Source: Candidatus Obscuribacterales bacterium (GTDB lineage Bacteria; Cyanobacteriota; Vampirovibrionia; Obscuribacterales; Obscuribacteraceae). Taken from it: a DNA stretch of 64,000 bases. The DNA lies in assembly GCA_031292355.1 (NCBI GenBank), contig JARLHI010000075.1:186001-250000 (forward strand), given 5' to 3'. The translations under genes and the position numbers were made by a program. How positions within the stretch are numbered: position 1 is the first letter of the stretch; every line of letters starts with the position of its first letter. Below are positions 53,749 to 61,459 of the stretch, piece by piece. Under the pieces are notes generated by a model. That model saw only the letters and a list, made by a program, of their open reading frames with translations. It was not told the origin of the DNA and did no database searches.

Positions 53749-54365
53749 ATGAACGTCGAGCTAATTGAAAAAACAGCCGAAAAGGCAGCCGCGCTTATAG
53801 CTGAAACTAGCGTTGGCGAAAAGCTTATGGACGAAGTCGCTCACGCAATGGGCAACGGCATGAGAACATTCAACATTCAGTACCAAGGCAAAGCTCTTTA
53901 TGGCCTCAAGCAGGTAATCGGACTGGACGAAGTGCCAGCTCTCAGTCATATCCCCGCCCACTTGCCCAACGGCTATTTAGAAGCCGGATTATATGACTCG
54001 ACGTGGCACGGCTTTGTTGACAGATTTGGCATGAACGAACATCGGGTCGGTCAATTGAAGCGTGTCGAACCACTTTTAAAGAACTCAAACAAAAAGGACT
54101 GGATAGAGTCTATGCCGGTGGCAGTTTCGTCACCACTAAAGCCATCCCAGATGACATTGACTTTGTGGCGGCCTTGAAACTAACAGACCCAACGCCACTG
54201 TGGGAAAGAGTGAGTGACCTAACGTTCGTACCAAAAGAATTTGGCGAGCACGCCATGCTTGCCCACGCTGACGAAGGTATAAATTCGACCAACATGAAAT
54301 TGATGCGCTTCAATAGTAGAACTAACACCGCAGTTGGTGTGGTGCGTCTAGAACTACCTCATTGA
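53749..54365 (+). CDS. DUF6932-like protein interrupted by a -1 frameshift
   Basis: Frame 1 runs 53749-54177 and frame 2 continues to 54365. A -1 shift at 54075-54081 joins them into about 205 aa that read as one domain: IPAHLPNGYLEAGLYDSTWHG, DRFGMNEHRVGQL, then across the shift LLKELKQKGLDRVYAGGSFV and TTKAIPDDIDFV. These match DUF6932-type proteins (nucleotidyltransferase-like GSFVT...DD). Frame 1 past the site is unrelated sequence ending after 32 codons. The junction is T TTA AAG in the correct phase for -1 slippage. Alternatives are a mutation, or a missing base in the T4A3 run of the assembly. The N-terminal 60 residues are an extra helical part. No Shine-Dalgarno is seen at the ATG. 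Confidence 0.7.
54075..54081 (+). other. Slippery-type heptamer T TTA AAG at the frame switch
   Basis: Zero-frame codons are CTT TTA AAG. Slipping back one base gives TTT AAA, and the next codon GAA opens the frame that restores the domain. No strong downstream pseudoknot or upstream Shine-Dalgarno-like stimulator is visible. Confidence 0.5.
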
Positions 54366-54372
54366 TAGGCAG

Positions 54373-55239
54373 TTAAGCCTTAGACACTTTTGGGCTTTGC
54401 AAACGAGTCCATAGTTGTGCAACACGAACGCTCAAGTCTTGAGAGCTGTTTTCTGCAGTCACACCGACAATATTTTTTTCGAGCAAACTCACTCGTTTTT
54501 CCAGAGTTTTATTAGCAAACGTCTTGCCGAAAAGATTGGTTTCCATTGTTTCAATGCGATCGACAACTGTTGTTGCATGCACTCTTTGAGGCAGCATGGC
54601 TGGATCGACAAAATTACACAACCAGGAAAAAGGAATTTTCTTGGGTGTTGAAACAGTGGCGTTGACATAATCATTTAAGGCATCAACGCGGCAGCACAAA
54701 TCATCGCTTTGAGACACTTTTCCAAATACGCGTATCTCGAGATTTTGCAAACGCGTTGCGACAGGCATAGTCACATAAGTGCTGCTGAAGACTTTTGCCT
54801 CTAGCTCAGACACGCTTGGATAATTAGACTGAATGCCAATTACAGACGATCTGCCAGAAGATTTTTGCATATTCGATGGTTGAGTCGGCGTACCAACGAT
54901 TGAGCGACTGGGTAAATTCACGGTCGCCAAATTACGACCGCTGCGACTTTCTTTGTTGCTTGCACTCAAGGCTGCTAAAATTTTGACAAAACGACTTGCC
55001 GCATCGAGGTCCTGACGCTCTGCGCCAAAGACAAGGCGCTCAAGTCGCGACAGGCGCTTGTCATCACTATCTTTTTCGTAAGGATGAGCAAACAAGCGCC
55101 ATTCGACGGCACCGAGCCTGGTGGCATCAATACTATTTGTCACAGAGGTGCTTTCAGAGATGGCAAAGGACGGCGCAGCGGATGCAGCTAGCAAAAACAA
55201 GCCAAAAATTGCATGCACAAATCCAAGACGCGTACTCAT
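54373..55239 (-). CDS. Exported LExxVFG repeat protein
   Basis: 288 aa with a signal peptide (FVHAIFGLFLLAASAAPSFA). The mature part is mostly three double copies of a repeat, each a helix carrying RLxxLExxVFG followed by a loop and another R-xx-L helix. They lie near residues 41-95 (RLSRLERLVFGAERQDLD), 146-200 (SELEAKVFSS, RLQNLEIRVFGKVSQ) and 225-285 (RIETMETNLFGKTFANKTLE, RVSLLEKNIVG). The same unit occurs in the exported proteases and CAP proteins at 21238 and 40757. No catalytic motif. Probably a binding or structural envelope protein of a lineage-specific family; this is inference. Convergent with the frameshifted gene, 7 bases apart. Confidence 0.78.
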   Translation of the reverse strand: MSTRLGFVHAIFGLFLLAASAAPSFAISESTSVTNSIDATRLGAVEWRLFAHPYEKDSDDKRLSRLERLVFGAERQDLDAASRFVKILAALSASNKESRSGRNLATVNLPSRSIVGTPTQPSNMQKSSGRSSVIGIQSNYPSVSELEAKVFSSTYVTMPVATRLQNLEIRVFGKVSQSDDLCCRVDALNDYVNATVSTPKKIPFSWLCNFVDPAMLPQRVHATTVVDRIETMETNLFGKTFANKTLEKRVSLLEKNIVGVTAENSSQDLSVRVAQLWTRLQSPKVSKA

Positions 55240-55481
55240 CTCGAGCGCTCCTTTTTGGGAAAGCCAAAAAACTCATTTATTTTCTTGCTGCTGGATCTCC
55301 CAGCTCTTACTTTCTAATTGCCCTGACGCGCAGCGAAACAAACCTGTTTCAAAAAGTCAACCCTTGATGAACAAATGATGTCAAGCAGATCCAACGCGGA
55401 CCACATCCTGGCAAAACGCGTTTTCAAGCAGTGCACGCCAAATTAAAAATTTTAATGTATCGTCGCCTTTGAGCAAAAAAT

Positions 55482-56732
55482 TTAGTCGGTATGGCTCACG
55501 CCATCATTTTTGGCTGCGACAAATGCAGACGATCCTTTTTTCATATCAACAAGCTCTTCGGCTAAATAGTCGAATAATTTCTTGCCACCAAATTCATTGA
55601 GATGAACACTGTCTTCAAAGTCAGCCATGGTGAAATAGTCCGAGCGTTGTAGATTATAAAAAGCTGCGTGATTTCTCGTCGCTATCTCGCGCACGTCCTT
55701 TTTATAAGTGCTCAGCAAATCTGGATCTAGTAATTCTAAATTGGCTGCAGTAACAGGCATACTCACCACTGCAACAGGAATCATCTGAGCCTTTGCTTCT
55801 TTCAATAGTCGCTCAAAAGCGTCTATCTGAACGCCATAACCACTCCAATTAGGGGGCTGGTAGTAATCTTTATACTGCTGAAGATCGCCTAAGATATTAG
55901 TTCTTGGACCAAAACATGGCGCGTAATCATACGTGAGCGGTTCGCTTGTGAGAGTAGTTAGATATGCTTTGTCGAAATTGTTTTTGAAAGGTGATTTGTT
56001 GATGACTGTAGCCAGGACTGAGAGCAATTTGTTACTGCCGCAAGATTTCATCGCCTGCCAGCCATTTAAAATCTTGAAATGTTTTTCAGCAATGACAGCG
56101 AGCAAAGGCGAGCCACCAAGCTTATTGCCGAGGGCAAGTTCCGGAAAGTTCTTGTCGATATAGGCCAATTGATTTCGGAAATAGGTGAGCGAAGCAATGT
56201 TTGCGCCGTGTCTGAGACTGACAAAATCACGAGGAGCAATCGCACAAACGATCATGTCTGGCTTACACTTTTCATGCACCAGTGTCTGCAACATCATCAA
56301 ATAATCTGAAGACATCGCCGCGATAGAACTCATATTGAGTACACGGGCATCAGGAAGACCCAGTTGCGACAGCCTCGATTCTAAGTATTGAGCCTTGTCG
56401 TAATTCAAAGACTGAAAACACGCCTCGGTATCAATGCGAGTGCGTTCTCCCCGAGCAACAGCGTCTGCACGCACAGCGGGAATTAAAGTCAAAGAAGAGC
56501 CCAGAAGTAAAACATCAGGCTTGTGCGGATTGGCCTGGAATTGAGCAAACTTCCAACCGACAGGATAATTGACGAATTCAGCCGAGAGCAGACGCGCAGA
56601 AAAGGCAGCGAAGAGTAATGTCATTGCCGAAAAAACCATCAAGCAATGAAAAAATCTTGATGCATACCAGCGTTTTTGAGCGCCTGGTTCAGACTTCAGG
56701 GTCGACCCTGCTGCCATTGAAACCTCATCCAT
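55482..56732 (-). CDS. Membrane-anchored SGNH-like hydrolase
   Basis: 416 aa. One N-terminal membrane helix (FHCLMVFSAMTLLFAAFSARLL) at about residues 28-49 anchors an extracytoplasmic domain. SGNH marks: the nucleophile block DVLLLGSSLTLIP, a middle NMSSIAAMSSDYLMML block, and the Asp-His pair in DSVHLNEFGGKKLFDYL. The arrangement resembles DUF1574 or AlgX/DltD-type proteins that esterify or de-esterify cell-surface polymers. ATG at 56732; Met6 (56717) has GAGG 5 bases upstream and is an equally good start. It stands alone. Its role in decorating a surface glycan is inference. Confidence 0.78.
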   Translation of the reverse strand: MDEVSMAAGSTLKSEPGAQKRWYASRFFHCLMVFSAMTLLFAAFSARLLSAEFVNYPVGWKFAQFQANPHKPDVLLLGSSLTLIPAVRADAVARGERTRIDTEACFQSLNYDKAQYLESRLSQLGLPDARVLNMSSIAAMSSDYLMMLQTLVHEKCKPDMIVCAIAPRDFVSLRHGANIASLTYFRNQLAYIDKNFPELALGNKLGGSPLLAVIAEKHFKILNGWQAMKSCGSNKLLSVLATVINKSPFKNNFDKAYLTTLTSEPLTYDYAPCFGPRTNILGDLQQYKDYYQPPNWSGYGVQIDAFERLLKEAKAQMIPVAVVSMPVTAANLELLDPDLLSTYKKDVREIATRNHAAFYNLQRSDYFTMADFEDSVHLNEFGGKKLFDYLAEELVDMKKGSSAFVAAKNDGVSHTD

Positions 56733-56934
56733 TCCCTATCCCAAGTTATGAGTCAGAAGGAGTCAAAACTCCTATAAGTCACACTGGCAACAGTATAAGT
56801 AAGTGGTCAAGACAAGGTTCTTAAAAATGCCACATCTTCTTCGCAACCTCACTCTTACGATCTCCGATTGATAGGCACAGGTCTGTCGCTGAACGCAAAA
56901 ATAGTATGTATATAGCAAATGTGATGACAATGAT

Positions 56935-58086
56935 TTAAAACAGCACAATCTGCCTGATTGCTACACCCTGGTCTAATTGTTCGAAGCCATAGTTGATTTG
57001 ATCGAGAGTCAGTCGTGCGCTGATAAGCTTCTCCACCGCTAACCGCCCGGAGCGATAAAGGGCTATCAGTCGCGGTATGTCAGCGATGGGCACAGAAGAG
57101 CCCATATAGGAACCTTTCACGGTACGCTCTTCGGCTACCAGACTGGCAGCTGAAATCGAAAATTGTTTGGATGGATGGGGTAAACCAACAGCCACAGTGG
57201 TTCCACCGCGTGCGGTGCTCAAATAAGCTTGATGCAAAGCCTGTTCATTACCCACAGTCTCAAAAACATAGGCAGCACCGCCCGATGTGATCTTTTTGAC
57301 TGCCTCGACAGTGTCTTCAGTACTCAGTCCCTTGCTGTTAAACACATGTGTAGCCCCAAGCGTCTGAGCCATCTCCAGCTTGGATTCAACGATGTCCACA
57401 CAAACGACTGGATAGGCGCCGGCAGCGACAGCTCCAAGAAGTGCAGCCAATCCCACACCACCCATGCCAAAAATGATTACGCTCTGCCCGGCCGAAACCT
57501 GAGCCGTGTTGATGACCGCCCCCACTCCTGTTAAAACAGCGCAACCAAAGAGCGCAGCTATTTCTGGGGTCAGATCTTTATCCACTTTCACAGCCGAACA
57601 ATCAGAGACCACAGTCAATTCCGAAAAAGCCGAAACACCAAGATGATGATTTAGCGCATGACCATTTTTGTCTTTGAAACGACGCTCTCCTGATAATAGC
57701 GCTCCGACTCCATTGGCTTTTGCTCCCGGTTCGCATAAGGATGGACGGCCACCCGCGCAAAACAAACAATGACCGCAAGAAGGTACAAATGAAAAAACCA
57801 CTCTGTCGCCAACAGCAAAGCGGTCGACACCATCGCCTAACGCGATGACTTCGCCACAGGCTTCGTGACCCAAGAGCATTGGCAGTGGACGAGGACGCGA
57901 GCCATTCATCACTGAAAGGTCCGAATGACATAGTCCAGCCGCGAGCACTTTAATCAGCAATTCATGCGAACCAGGTGCTGCAACTTCAATTTCCTCAATT
58001 TGCAAAGGTTTAAATCTGGCTCCGGAGGAATCCTTTTCCCCTAGCTCTGGCCCGCGAAGAACCGCTCCACGACAAATGCTCATCAT
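56935..58086 (-). CDS. Zinc-dependent alcohol dehydrogenase (MDR family)
   Basis: 383 aa. Catalytic zinc ligands appear in GLCHSDLS and LLGHEACGEV; structural zinc ligands are the four Cys of SCGHCLFCAGGRPSLC. The NAD fold is VIIFGMGGVGLAALLGA followed by CVDIVESKLEMA (Asp suggests NAD). The length and HNHLG-like insert fit the class III/benzyl alcohol type. Oxidises an alcohol or, in the reverse direction, reduces an aldehyde in the cytoplasm. ATG overlaps the TGA of the thioesterase gene by 4 bases (ATGA, with a second ATG directly after). Substrate unknown; the neighbouring thioesterase suggests acyl or aldehyde metabolism. Confidence 0.92.
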   Translation of the reverse strand: MMSICRGAVLRGPELGEKDSSGARFKPLQIEEIEVAAPGSHELLIKVLAAGLCHSDLSVMNGSRPRPLPMLLGHEACGEVIALGDGVDRFAVGDRVVFSFVPSCGHCLFCAGGRPSLCEPGAKANGVGALLSGERRFKDKNGHALNHHLGVSAFSELTVVSDCSAVKVDKDLTPEIAALFGCAVLTGVGAVINTAQVSAGQSVIIFGMGGVGLAALLGAVAAGAYPVVCVDIVESKLEMAQTLGATHVFNSKGLSTEDTVEAVKKITSGGAAYVFETVGNEQALHQAYLSTARGGTTVAVGLPHPSKQFSISAASLVAEERTVKGSYMGSSVPIADIPRLIALYRSGRLAVEKLISARLTLDQINYGFEQLDQGVAIRQIVLF

Positions 58087-58514
58087 GTTTCTTGAGAAAC
58101 CTCCAAATAAATAGACTGAAACGCCGCTCGCAATTTGTCCGAGAAAGGAGCCGGCTCACGCGACTTTTTATCGACAAAGACATGAACAAAACTGCCTTCG
58201 GCTGCCAGTTGAGATGAATCAGCCGCAAACAGACCGACCTCATATCGCACACTGGTGCGCCCAATATGTACAACTCTGAGCCCGGTATCAACTTCTTCTG
58301 GAAACGCGAGCGAGGCATGATAACGACATTTAGACTCGGCGCACACACCAATGGTTTGACCATCGCGAATGTCCAACTCACCGGTCTCGAGCAACCACAA
58401 ATTGATCACAGTGTCGAAGAAACTGTAATACTCGACGTTGTTTATGTGCCCGTAGATGTCATTGTCTTTCCAGCGTGTGCTGATGCGACGAAAATAAAAG
58501 TAATTGCTGCGCAT
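58083..58514 (-). CDS. Acyl-CoA thioesterase (4HBT, FadM/YbgC-like)
   Basis: 143 aa hot-dog fold protein. The catalytic-region signature RWKDNDIYGHINNVEYYSFF (Asp plus the HxNN region) near residues 14-33 is typical of YbgC/FadM. CRYHASLAFPEEV, RVVHIGRTSVRYE and GSFVHVFVDKKSREP complete the domain. Hydrolyses acyl-CoA thioesters. ATG at 58514. It is the first gene of a coupled pair with the alcohol dehydrogenase (4-base overlap). The chain-length preference cannot be told from sequence. Confidence 0.92.
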   Translation of the reverse strand: MRSNYFYFRRISTRWKDNDIYGHINNVEYYSFFDTVINLWLLETGELDIRDGQTIGVCAESKCRYHASLAFPEEVDTGLRVVHIGRTSVRYEVGLFAADSSQLAAEGSFVHVFVDKKSREPAPFSDKLRAAFQSIYLEVSQET

Positions 58515-58593
58515 TTTTTCTCTCTAAGCTAGTCCTAAATGGAAACTTTGACATACTGGTAGAGTCTAAATATATCTAAGCAATCATAGCGAT

Positions 58594-60264
58594 TTGCTTT
58601 CGCTTCAAGCTTACATTACCGAGGCTTTACCCCCCTTGCACTCTGTACCTAGACCCACAAACCGGGTTTCGCCTCAATTTAAACCGACAATTTTGCTTGT
58701 TGAAGACCAGCCGCTGACTTTGCTGGGCATCAAAATGTCTCTGCAAGAACTGCAGCGCTACGAAATCGTGGGCGAAGCCACAAATGGACTGGATGCAGTG
58801 GCTATGGCCAAGCGTCTCCATCCCGATGTCATCTTAATGGACGTCTCTTTGCCCGGTATGGATGGCATTGAAGCGTCGTGGCAAATTAAACAGGACTATC
58901 CTCGCACCAAGATCGTCATGTTCACCTCGCACCATGGCTCCGATGTTGTCGCAGCCTCATTGGGAGCAGGTGCCGAAGCTTATTTACTCAAAGACAGATC
59001 TGTCGATCAAATAGCCCAGGCAATTGATACTGTCTTTATGGGAAAAATCTGGATAGATCCACTCGTTGCTGACAGAGTTGTGCGCGACAACGACAGGGTG
59101 GACAAAACTGTTCGCAGTGACGTTAGCCAGTTGTCGCCAATGGAGCTCAACGTTTTGAAATTGATTCGTGATGGTCTGGACAACAAGACTATCGCCACTC
59201 AATTGCGCACAAGCGAAGACGCGGTTGCCGCTTTGATGCGTGGATTGCTTCAGACATTTGAATCCTCGGCACGCACAAGCGGGAAACAGGCAGCTCCGGA
59301 TCCTGCCGTCATTTCTGGTGGCAATTCAGCCCGCAACTCACATACCGATCTTCCGGCAATCGATGATAAATGGCTCGAAGCGAGCATGGATATGCAAGGA
59401 GCGATGCCTGCGCAGGAAGATCTGTTCGAAGGCAAATATCTAATGCAATCGGTGATAGGCGAGGGTGGCGGCGGTGTCGTCGTCAGAGCCGAGCATATCT
59501 ATATGAAGCGGCCAGTCGCCCTTAAAATCTTGCACCAGGCTCTAATTGAAGATTTACAGGCGATGCGCAGTTTTCGCCGCGAAGCAATGAGCATCGCTTG
59601 CCTCGATAACGACAACGTTATTAGAGTTTACGATTTTGGTGTCTCAGAAAAACGTGAGCCTTACATAGTGATGGAATTGTTTGAAGGCACCACCCTCAAA
59701 CAAATCCTGGTGTCTGAACAAAGATTAGCTCTGACGAGATTTTATGTAATTTTCTCGCAAGTTTGCTCAGCACTTATCGCTGCTCACGCACAAAATTTGA
59801 TTCATTGCGACATCAAGCCAAGTAACATCCTCGTCGACGAAAAGATTATCCCACCCGTCGTCAAACTGGCAGATTTCGGTCTTGCTAAAAAAATAATCAA
59901 AGACGACGAAGGTGCCGCTTCCTCCGAAGAAACACCGACCGTTGTTTCTGGGACGCCAGCCTATATGTCGCCCGAGCAATGTACAGCACAACCACTTGAC
60001 GAGCGCAGCGACGTTTATTCGCTGGGCTGTGTAATGTTCGAAGCCTTAACCGGACACAGAGTCTTTCCCGGCAACACTACGCGCGACATTTTTGTCAAAC
60101 ACGTACAGGAAAAGCCCCCCAGCATGCTCTCCGTCTGCCCGCAGGCAGTTGTTCCGGAAGAGCTGGAAGGAATGATTTCTCTAATGCTGGCAAAAGAGCC
60201 AGACGACCGAATCCAAAAGGTAGCCGATGTGCTCGCGATGCTGTCGGATATTCTCGAACCTTAG
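58594..60264 (+). CDS. Receiver-LuxR-type HTH-Ser/Thr kinase fusion
   Basis: 556 aa. Residues 30-150 are a NarL-type receiver: ILLVEDQPLTLLG, phospho-acceptor D83 in VILMDVSLPGMDG, MFTSHHG, and Lys in AYLLKDRS. About 180-222 is a LuxR-type helix-turn-helix (LSPMELNVLKLIRDGLDNKT). A Ser/Ala/Pro linker follows, then a protein kinase domain from about 283: IGEGGGGVVVRAEH, K311 in VALKIL, catalytic HCDIKPSN (D406), D427 in DFGLA, and GTPAYMSPEQ. The residue before the catalytic Asp is Cys, so it is a non-RD kinase. Likely cytoplasmic, linking a histidine kinase to Ser/Thr phosphorylation and possibly transcription. The TTG start has no Shine-Dalgarno; the true start may be slightly downstream. 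Confidence 0.88.
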   Translation: MLSLQAYITEALPPLHSVPRPTNRVSPQFKPTILLVEDQPLTLLGIKMSLQELQRYEIVGEATNGLDAVAMAKRLHPDVILMDVSLPGMDGIEASWQIKQDYPRTKIVMFTSHHGSDVVAASLGAGAEAYLLKDRSVDQIAQAIDTVFMGKIWIDPLVADRVVRDNDRVDKTVRSDVSQLSPMELNVLKLIRDGLDNKTIATQLRTSEDAVAALMRGLLQTFESSARTSGKQAAPDPAVISGGNSARNSHTDLPAIDDKWLEASMDMQGAMPAQEDLFEGKYLMQSVIGEGGGGVVVRAEHIYMKRPVALKILHQALIEDLQAMRSFRREAMSIACLDNDNVIRVYDFGVSEKREPYIVMELFEGTTLKQILVSEQRLALTRFYVIFSQVCSALIAAHAQNLIHCDIKPSNILVDEKIIPPVVKLADFGLAKKIIKDDEGAASSEETPTVVSGTPAYMSPEQCTAQPLDERSDVYSLGCVMFEALTGHRVFPGNTTRDIFVKHVQEKPPSMLSVCPQAVVPEELEGMISLMLAKEPDDRIQKVADVLAMLSDILEP

Positions 60265-60268
60265 GGCC

Positions 60269-60292
60269 TTAGATACTTAGATACTTAGATCC
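60269..60292. repeat. Three tandem 8-bp units
   Basis: TTAGATAC twice, then TTAGATCC, directly after the kinase gene stop. The last unit also forms CTTAG/CTAAG. No T-run, so not a standard terminator. Confidence 0.6.
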
Positions 60293-60308
60293 TAAGAGCG
60301 TTTGAGTC

Positions 60309-60467
60309 TTAGCGCGTAGCGCCGTCAGTTGCGTCAGAGGCACGACCGGCTTCGATACGACGCATGCTGTCTTTGCTGGCTGAGCCAATCACAATGGCTG
60401 TAACCACAATCAATAAAGCAATTATGGCAGTGCTCTGGAAGTCTTTATCTTGAAACACGCGAAACAT
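60309..60467 (-). CDS. 52-aa single-pass membrane protein
   Basis: ATG at 60467 to TAA, 52 residues. A short charged start (MFRVFQDKDFQS) leads into one hydrophobic helix (TAIIALLIVVTAIVIGSA), then a polar basic tail (SKDSMRRIEAGRASDATDG). GGGG lies 7 bases before the ATG. Composition and topology look real; no family recognised. Confidence 0.6.
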   Translation of the reverse strand: MFRVFQDKDFQSTAIIALLIVVTAIVIGSASKDSMRRIEAGRASDATDGATR

Positions 60468-60812
60468 AAGCGAACCCCATTTGGTAATTGACCGTCACTG
60501 ATCTATAAAGAGTATTTATCAATAGTATCGCACTTGGCGGCGCAGTCAATTCCAGACAACTCCTTACAACTCCCCCGCAACATCCAGGGTATCAGTCAAT
60601 TATTGGACAATCAGCTTCCGATATTGATTTTACAAAAAAATAGACGATCTCGCTGCACCACTCATAGTGTCATGTTCTATAGTCACCAAAGTGATTACGT
60701 CGTCCTTTAACTGGCTCGAGTCCTGGTATTGTATAGACACGGCGGTCGAACTTTCCTCCTCGACCGCCATAGCTTTAAGTGTCATATAACAATAAAGAAA
60801 GCAGGCTCCTGG
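60468..60812. other. Divergent region upstream of the nuclease gene
   Basis: About 345 bases with no supported gene. It contains an imperfect operator-like repeat (AGTCAC/GTGATT near 60683) and the perfect 9-bp hairpin at 60741-60768. An in-frame extension of the nuclease gene (from 60729) crosses that hairpin and has no signal-peptide character. Confidence 0.45.
60741..60768 (+). promoter_or_regulatory. Perfect 9-bp hairpin in the nuclease leader
   Basis: GGCGGTCGA and TCGACCGCC pair around a 10-base loop that contains CCTCC, a sequence able to pair with a Shine-Dalgarno. No T-run follows. Regulatory role is inference. Confidence 0.5.
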
Positions 60813-61397
60813 ATGATGAAGAATGCTCTGGCGGCATTTTGGGTATTGTTCAGTGTTTGCCCAGCTTTTGCCTATGAAGCCCTAGTCATCGCCTGTCACG
60901 ACGGAGATACAGTTCGCGTCAGACGTCTCGATGCCCCGGTCAAACTGACCGAAAACGAGGAGAACGATCTGACTGATGTTCTCAAAACCGGTCGCGTTCA
61001 TATGATAGAACCAATTAAAAATGAATGTGTGGAAAAAATTCGCCTGGCCGGAATTGACGCACCAGAGTTAGCACAGCCCTTTGGCATCGAGTCGCGCAAT
61101 TTTCTCGAGCAACTAATACTTGGTCAAAAAGTAGAAGTCGAAGAGCGGTCCCTCGATAGATATGGTCGAAAGGTTGCTGAATTAACCACCACTAACGGTA
61201 TCGACGTCAATCATCGACTCGTCCAGATTGGGCTCGCCTGGTGTTATCCATCGTTTGCAAAGAAAGACAAAGAGTTATTTTCACTTGAGGCAAGAGCCAG
61301 AGAAAATTGTGTTGGTTTGTGGTCAGCACCAAACCCTGAGCCACCCTGGGTTTTCCGAAAGCAAATGGCTGCGCAGCTGTCTCAGAAAAATCTTTGA
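60813..61397 (+). CDS. Exported thermonuclease-family (SNase) protein
   Basis: 194 aa from the ATG at 60813 (a second ATG follows), with AGG 7 bases upstream. A signal peptide (NALAAFWVLFSVCPAFA) begins there, which rules out the longer frame. SNase catalytic residues are all present: calcium Asp in CHDGDTVRV, Arg and Glu in IRLAGIDAPE, and the second Arg in LDRYGRKV. HRLVQIGLAWCYPSFAKKD and GLWSAPNPEPPWVFRK complete the fold. An insert of about 25 residues (KLTENEENDLTDVLKTGR) enlarges the first loop. Predicted secreted or periplasmic nuclease that degrades DNA or RNA. Confidence 0.92.
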   Translation: MMKNALAAFWVLFSVCPAFAYEALVIACHDGDTVRVRRLDAPVKLTENEENDLTDVLKTGRVHMIEPIKNECVEKIRLAGIDAPELAQPFGIESRNFLEQLILGQKVEVEERSLDRYGRKVAELTTTNGIDVNHRLVQIGLAWCYPSFAKKDKELFSLEARARENCVGLWSAPNPEPPWVFRKQMAAQLSQKNL

Positions 61398-61459
61398 GAA
61401 TGATGCGAAATCTCTTCAAGCAGATTCTTATCTTAAATCTGTTGTGGAATGTGAGCGCG

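Noticed and set aside
60729..60812. N-terminal extension of the nuclease
   Set aside because: The signal peptide starts at the ATG at 60813, and the extension would run through a perfect hairpin.
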